Origin: Comamonadaceae bacterium
GTDB lineage: Bacteria > Pseudomonadota > Gammaproteobacteria > Burkholderiales > Burkholderiaceae_C
DNA: 12,650 bases
Direction of reading: 5' to 3'
Assembly (NCBI GenBank): GCA_947483455.1
Contig: CANKNK010000014.1
Coordinates: 1-12,650 of the forward strand
Of this stretch, positions 9,011-12,650 are shown piece by piece. Each line of letters begins with the position of its first letter. The stretch's first letter is position 1. Made by a program: the position numbers and the translations under genes. A model generated the notes under the pieces. That model searched no databases. It saw only the letters and a program-made list of their open reading frames with translations, and was not told where the DNA came from.

Positions 9011-9730
9011 ATGCTCAAAGCCCTTATTTTTGATGTCGATGGTACGCTGGCCGATACCGAGTCGGCGCACCGGGCTGCGTTCAACCATGCTTTTGCAGAA
9101 GAAGGGCTGGACTGGGTCTGGGACGAGGCGCTCTACATTAAGTTGCTCGATATTTCCGGAGGTAAGGAGCGCATCGCCCATTACTGGAAGCAAACGCGCG
9201 GCGACATCGTAGGTATTGAGGCCGACGCGCTCAAAGACACCATTGCGCGGCTGCACGAGCTCAAAACCGCAGCCTATGAAGGCATGGTCAATGATGGCAT
9301 GGTGAGTTTGCGCCCGGGCGTCTTGCGCCTGATTGAATCAGCACACGACCAAGGCTTGGCGCTAGCGATTGCCACCACTACCTCGCCGGTCAATATCGCA
9401 GCGCTTTTGCGCAAAGCCATTGGTCTGCACTGGCGCAGCTTGTTTGGCGTGGTGGAAGACGCATCAACCGCACCGCGAAAAAAACCGCATCCACAGGTCT
9501 ATTTACAGACGCTTCAGCGCATGGGTCTGGGCGGCGACGAATGCCTGGCGATTGAGGATTCAGGCAATGGTTTGCAAGCCGCATTGGCCGCGGGCTTGCC
9601 GACCGTGATCACGCCCAATAGCTTTACCGCGAAGCACCACTTCGAAGGCGCTTTGCGCGTCGTTCCGGATTTGGGGGATACCACCGTCGCGGATTTGCGT
9701 ATCTGGCATTCCCAAGCCAGCATCATATGA
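9011..9730 (+). CDS. cbbY: CbbY, HAD-family xylulose-1,5-bisphosphate phosphatase
   Basis: CbbY removes xylulose-1,5-bisphosphate, an inhibitory misfire product released from RuBisCO by CbbX, giving xylulose-5-phosphate that returns to the cycle. The 239-residue protein has HAD motif [12 protein letters not shown] (D8 nucleophile, D10 acid/base), a helical cap (about 16-85), motif II ATTTS (121-125), motif III RKKPHP (156-161) and motif [10 protein letters not shown] (180-187, with E182 and D183). AGGA lies six bases before ATG9011, and the gene follows cbbX by 15 bp. The XuBP role is known for the Rhodobacter and plant enzymes and is assigned here by family and context. Confidence 0.94.
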   Translation: MLKALIFDVDGTLADTESAHRAAFNHAFAEEGLDWVWDEALYIKLLDISGGKERIAHYWKQTRGDIVGIEADALKDTIARLHELKTAAYEGMVNDGMVSLRPGVLRLIESAHDQGLALAIATTTSPVNIAALLRKAIGLHWRSLFGVVEDASTAPRKKPHPQVYLQTLQRMGLGGDECLAIEDSGNGLQAALAAGLPTVITPNSFTAKHHFEGALRVVPDLGDTTVADLRIWHSQASII

Positions 9731-9755
9731 AAATTTGTTTTCCCGAGATCACCCC

Positions 9756-10847
9756 ATGCCCTTGTCTGCCCGCTCCCAGTATTCCACACTGACCCAGTTT
9801 TTGATCGAAGAGCGGCGCAAATATCCCAGCGCCAGCGGCGACTTCAATGCCCTTATTTTGGACATCGCGCTGGCCTGCAAGGCGATAGCGCGCGGTGTGG
9901 CCTTCGGCGAGCTTGGACAGGTGCTGGGGGACCATAAAGATAGCGATGGCGTATCCGTCAATGTACAAGGCGAGGCGCAGAAGACCTTGGACGTACTGAG
10001 CAACCAGGCGTTTATCCGCCGCACCGAATGGGCGGGTAACCTGGCAGGCATGGCTTCAGAGGAGATGGAGCACCCATACCAAATTCCTGCGCAGTACCCG
10101 CGAGGTAAGTACTTGCTGGTGTTTGACCCGCTCGACGGCTCCAGCAATATCGATGTCAATGTGGCAGTGGGCAGCATTTTTTCGGTACTGCGTGGGCCTG
10201 AGGATGGGCGGGACGTGCAAGAGGTCGACTTTTTGCAAGCAGGCACACGCCAGGTAGCAGCCGGCTATGCCATTTACGGGCCAACCACCATGTTGGTACT
10301 CACCCTCGGTAATGGTGTGCAAGGCTTTACCTTGGACCCGAACCTGGGCGAATTCATGCTCACGCACCGCAATATTCAGATTCCACAGGATACGCATGAG
10401 TTTGCGATCAATGCCTCCAACAGCCGATTCTGGGAAGCACCAGTCAAGCGCTATGTTGATGAATGCCTAGCCGGTAAGACCGGGGCACGCGGCAAAGATT
10501 TCAATATGCGCTGGATCGCCAGCATGGTGGCCGAGGCACACCGCATCCTGATGCGCGGCGGCGTGTTCATGTACCCGCGCGACACCAAGGACCCGAGCAA
10601 AGCCGGGCGGCTGCGCTTACTGTATGAGGCCAATCCGGTGGGCATGGTGATGGAGCAAGCCGGTGGCCGGGCCAGCACCGGCGAGCGGCCAGTTTTGGAC
10701 GTTGTACCGGACTCGCTGCACCAGCGTATCGGCCTGGTTTTTGGTTCACGCAAAGAAGTCGAGCGCATCGAGCGCTACCACCAGGAACCGGAGCAAACCG
10801 AGGAACACAATCCTTTATTTGCCGAGCGTAGCCTGTTTAGATTCTGA
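9756..10847 (+). CDS. cbbF: Class I fructose-1,6-bisphosphatase
   Basis: The enzyme hydrolyses fructose-1,6-bisphosphate to fructose-6-phosphate in the Calvin cycle (and gluconeogenesis). In the 363-residue protein [10 protein letters not shown] (12-21) is a usual class I N-terminus. Metal-binding acids are in SEEMEHP (E102, E103) and [14 protein letters not shown] (D124, D127). NSRFWEAP and [24 protein letters not shown] fall in the substrate-binding half, and [15 protein letters not shown] carries the late metal ligand. ATG9756 is preferred over an in-frame TTG at 9735 because the protein then begins as relatives do; the ribosome site is weak (GAG, 9745-9747). It lies 25 bp after cbbY. A separate housekeeping fbp may exist elsewhere in the genome. 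Confidence 0.96.
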   Translation: MPLSARSQYSTLTQFLIEERRKYPSASGDFNALILDIALACKAIARGVAFGELGQVLGDHKDSDGVSVNVQGEAQKTLDVLSNQAFIRRTEWAGNLAGMASEEMEHPYQIPAQYPRGKYLLVFDPLDGSSNIDVNVAVGSIFSVLRGPEDGRDVQEVDFLQAGTRQVAAGYAIYGPTTMLVLTLGNGVQGFTLDPNLGEFMLTHRNIQIPQDTHEFAINASNSRFWEAPVKRYVDECLAGKTGARGKDFNMRWIASMVAEAHRILMRGGVFMYPRDTKDPSKAGRLRLLYEANPVGMVMEQAGGRASTGERPVLDVVPDSLHQRIGLVFGSRKEVERIERYHQEPEQTEEHNPLFAERSLFRF

Positions 10848-10871
10848 GATTATTTCGTTCAGGGAGTCCCC

Positions 10872-11747
10872 ATGTCAGTGAAACACCCGATTGTTGCGAT
10901 CACCGGCTCTAGCGGCGCCGGAACCACTTCGGTAACACGCACTTTTGAAAACATTTTCCGCCGCGAAGGTGTTAACGCCGCCATCATTGAAGGCGACAGC
11001 TTCCACCGCTACGACCGTGCTGAGATGAAGTTGCGTCTGGCCGAAGCAGAAGCGAAGGGCAACAAAAATTTCAGCCATTTTGGTCCCGAAAATAATTTGT
11101 TCTCCGAACTAGAAGCCTTGTTTGCCGCCTACGCAAAAACAGGCAGCGGCAAGCAGCGTAAATATTTACACGACCATGAAGAAGCCGCGCCCTTCAAGCA
11201 AGAGCCCGGTACCTTTACACCCTGGGAAGATGTGCCTGAGGGTACCGACTTGCTGTTTTATGAAGGTCTGCATGGCGCGGTCGTCACTGCTGAGGTGAAC
11301 ATCGCGAAGCACCCAGATTTGTTGATCGGCGTGGTGCCGGTCATCAACCTGGAGTGGATACAAAAGCTCTGGCGCGACAAGTCCAAGCGTGGCTACAGCA
11401 CCGAAGCGGTAACTGACACTATTTTGCGTCGCATGCCCGATTACGTGAACTACATCTGCCCGCAGTTTATGCATACGCATGTCAACTTCCAGCGCGTGCC
11501 CATGGTCGATACCAGCAACCCGTTTATTAGTCGCGATATTCCTTCGCCGGACGAAAGCATGGTGGTCATTCGCTTTGCCAAGCCCAAGGGAATTGACTTT
11601 CAATACTTGCGCAGCATGATCGACGGCAGTTTCATGAGCCGTGCCAACACCATCGTTGTGCCCGGTGGCAAGATGGAACTGGCGATGCAACTCATCTTCA
11701 CGCCCTTCATCTGGCGCATGATGGAACGAAAGAAACGCATCGCATGA
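10872..11747 (+). CDS. cbbP: Phosphoribulokinase (proteobacterial type)
   Basis: PRK phosphorylates ribulose-5-phosphate to RuBP, the substrate of CbbL. The 291-residue length is typical of the octameric proteobacterial class. The P-loop is ITGSSGAGTTSVTRTF (10-25), which lacks the classical lysine as is normal in this class. The catalytic D42 is in EGDSFHRYDR, and FYEGLHG (E131) is the Walker B-like acid. The C-terminal part keeps the basic residues near NFQRVPMVDTSNPF. AGGGAG (10861-10866) is five bases before ATG10872. The stop overlaps the cbbZ start (ATGA), so cbbP and cbbZ are probably translationally coupled. Proteobacterial PRKs are often NADH-activated and AMP-inhibited; I cannot confirm this here. 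Confidence 0.97.
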   Translation: MSVKHPIVAITGSSGAGTTSVTRTFENIFRREGVNAAIIEGDSFHRYDRAEMKLRLAEAEAKGNKNFSHFGPENNLFSELEALFAAYAKTGSGKQRKYLHDHEEAAPFKQEPGTFTPWEDVPEGTDLLFYEGLHGAVVTAEVNIAKHPDLLIGVVPVINLEWIQKLWRDKSKRGYSTEAVTDTILRRMPDYVNYICPQFMHTHVNFQRVPMVDTSNPFISRDIPSPDESMVVIRFAKPKGIDFQYLRSMIDGSFMSRANTIVVPGGKMELAMQLIFTPFIWRMMERKKRIA

Positions 11748-12406
11748 ACCGCTACGACCTCATACTGTTCGACCTGGATGGCACTCTGGTCGAAACCGCT
11801 CCGGAAATTTGTGATGCCGTCAATGACACCTTGCAGCACTTTGGTTTCGCAAGCGTTTCACAATCCCAGGTCAACGACTGGATCGGCCATGGGACGTTGG
11901 AACTGCTGATCCAGGCATTGGCGTTTGTGCAAGGGCAAAGCGATGCGCTTATCCGCAAGTCCGAGCGACTGCCCGCGATAGCGGCCGTCTTTAAGGTGCA
12001 TTACCGCGCCCGCTGTGGAACGCGCAGCCACTGCTACCCCCACGTTATGGACAGCTTACACCGGCTCAAGGCGCAGGGCATTCGTTTGGGCGTTGTCACG
12101 AACAAAGAAGGCGCCTATACCCAAACTGTGTTGGATGCACATGGATTGACGCTGCTGTTTGATTGCGTTATCAGCGGGGATACATTGCCGACCAAGAAAC
12201 CTCGGCCTGACGGTGTGCTCAGTTGCTTGGAGCACTTCCAAGTCACGGCAGATAGAACACTGTTTGTGGGTGATTCCAGCATTGACGTCGCTACCGCACG
12301 CAATGCAGGCGTGGCGGTATGGGTAGTACCCTATGGCTACAACATGGGCCATGCGATCGCGGATAGCAAACCGGATCGCGTTATCGCCAGCTTTGCGGAG
12401 CTCTAA
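11744..12406 (+). CDS. cbbZ: Phosphoglycolate phosphatase CbbZ (HAD family)
   Basis: It hydrolyses 2-phosphoglycolate, the product of RuBisCO oxygenation, to glycolate, the first step of photorespiratory salvage. The 220-residue protein has motif I LFDLDGTLVETAPEI (D10, D12), a helical cap (about 18-90), motif II VVTNK (T119), motif III TKKPRPDG (K152) and motif IV VGDSSIDVATARNAG (D177, D181), with the C-terminal YGYN of Gph proteins. The ATG overlaps the cbbP stop by four bases. Position in the cbb operon favours the name cbbZ over a housekeeping gph. Together with sgaA it provides two steps of glycolate salvage; glycolate oxidase is not in the window. Confidence 0.93.
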   Translation: MNRYDLILFDLDGTLVETAPEICDAVNDTLQHFGFASVSQSQVNDWIGHGTLELLIQALAFVQGQSDALIRKSERLPAIAAVFKVHYRARCGTRSHCYPHVMDSLHRLKAQGIRLGVVTNKEGAYTQTVLDAHGLTLLFDCVISGDTLPTKKPRPDGVLSCLEHFQVTADRTLFVGDSSIDVATARNAGVAVWVVPYGYNMGHAIADSKPDRVIASFAEL

Positions 12407-12438
12407 GCAGACTGCTGAAGGCAGTTCAGCTAATCTGC
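12407..12438 (+). other. Imperfect stem-loop directly after cbbZ
   Basis: Outer arms GCAGA (12407-12411) and TCTGC (12434-12438) enclose GCTGAA (12414-12419) and TTCAGC (12425-12430) around a GGCAG loop, with a small interior loop of two by three bases. It starts at the base after the cbbZ stop. C-rich sequence follows instead of a T-run, so it is not a canonical intrinsic terminator. It could protect the 3' end of the message or act in termination with Rho. Confidence 0.45.
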
Positions 12439-12461
12439 CCCCGTGCGATTGCACTGCACTG

Positions 12462-12520
12462 GGTAATGTGGAGGTTTAAAGCTAAAAAAGATGAAGCTGC
12501 GATCAAGAGATAACATTACC
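12462..12520. repeat. Separated 8-bp inverted repeat before the IS end
   Basis: GGTAATGT (12462-12469) and ACATTACC (12513-12520) are exact reverse complements 43 bases apart, in the non-coding strip between cbbZ and the IS left end. No gene is visible between them, and the arms do not extend further. It could be the scar of an earlier insertion or chance. Confidence 0.25.
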
Positions 12521-12531
12521 GCTCGCGATTC

Positions 12532-12650
12532 TGACCTGCCCCCCAACAGCCGTACCAACGTAAAGTTTGTGAAGTCCGTCACCATGGAGAATGACGGACA
12601 TGAAGAAGAGCAGATTTACCGACGAACAGATCATTGGTTTCTTGAGGCAG
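12532..12650 (+). mobile_element. Left end of an IS3-family insertion sequence (runs off window)
   Basis: TGACCTGCCCCCC (12532-12544) begins with TG, as IS3-family terminal repeats do. It lies 68 bp before a reading frame with a clear IS3 OrfA N-terminus. Most of the element and its right end are outside the window, so target duplication and integrity cannot be judged. The boundary is an estimate; the subgroup resembles IS407/IS51-type elements but is not established. Confidence 0.6.
12600..12650 (+). CDS. IS3-family transposase OrfA, first 17 codons
   Basis: The frame from ATG12600 reads MKKSRFTDEQIIGFLRQ, the very conserved start of IS3-family OrfA proteins, which bind the IS ends through an HTH in the following residues. 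GGAGA (12586-12590) lies nine bases upstream. An in-frame ATG at 12591 would add three residues but sits too close to that ribosome site. In this family the catalytic DDE domain is in OrfB, usually joined by a -1 frameshift; that part is outside the window. Confidence 0.85.
   Translation, partial: MKKSRFTDEQIIGFLRQ

Noticed and set aside
10899..10930. Phosphoribulokinase P-loop without lysine as a sign of inactivation
   Set aside because: GSSGAGT(T/S) without lysine is normal in proteobacterial phosphoribulokinases.
12491..12650. Frame from ATG12491 open to the window end, as a gene interrupted by the IS
   Set aside because: Only about 14 codons precede the IS end, the ribosome site is poor, and the rest is the wrong frame of OrfA.

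Overview
The window looks like part of the chromosome of a facultatively phototrophic purple betaproteobacterium, probably Burkholderiales (Comamonadaceae/Rhodoferax-like). Three things support this: bacteriochlorophyll genes with the regulator PpsR, a red-type (form IC) RuBisCO operon with CbbX, and moderately high GC coding sequence. The genus is inferred from overall resemblance and is not shown by any single marker.

Left part (1-3259, plus strand) is one edge of a photosynthesis gene cluster. It holds the 3' part of ppsR, then bchG (bacteriochlorophyll synthase), bchP (geranylgeranyl reductase) and a 92-residue membrane protein coupled to bchP by a GTGA overlap. A TGT-N12-ACA PpsR box lies just before bchG and overlaps a perfect 9-bp inverted repeat. 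bchG and bchP catalyse the last steps of bacteriochlorophyll a synthesis.

Middle part (3230-6055) is the regulatory centre. cbbR (LysR family) runs on the minus strand and overlaps the membrane-protein gene tail to tail. It is divergent not from cbbL, as is usual, but from a serine-glyoxylate aminotransferase-like gene (sgaA). The promoter regions of sgaA (about 4198-4265) and cbbL (about 5949-6016) are related without gaps, 48 of 68 positions identical by hand count. Both have a TT(A/C)AG-N6-CTTAA element centred near -65, a TTTACT -35 and a TATAGT/TACAGT -10 at 17-bp spacing. This points to a duplicated CbbR-controlled promoter that puts a photorespiratory enzyme under Calvin-cycle control.

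Right part (6056-12406, plus strand) is a compact operon cbbL-cbbS-cbbX-cbbY-cbbF-cbbP-cbbZ. It encodes RuBisCO, its activase, a xylulose-1,5-bisphosphatase, fructose-1,6-bisphosphatase, phosphoribulokinase and 2-phosphoglycolate phosphatase. With sgaA, the locus combines CO2 fixation, repair of RuBisCO side products and glycolate/glyoxylate salvage. cbbE and cbbT, often found in such operons, are absent. After cbbZ comes a hairpin, a short non-coding stretch and the left end of an IS3-family insertion sequence that runs off the window.

I saw no tRNA, rRNA or CRISPR. I found no wholly new system; the most notable signal is the paired promoter and the position of sgaA between cbbR and cbbL.
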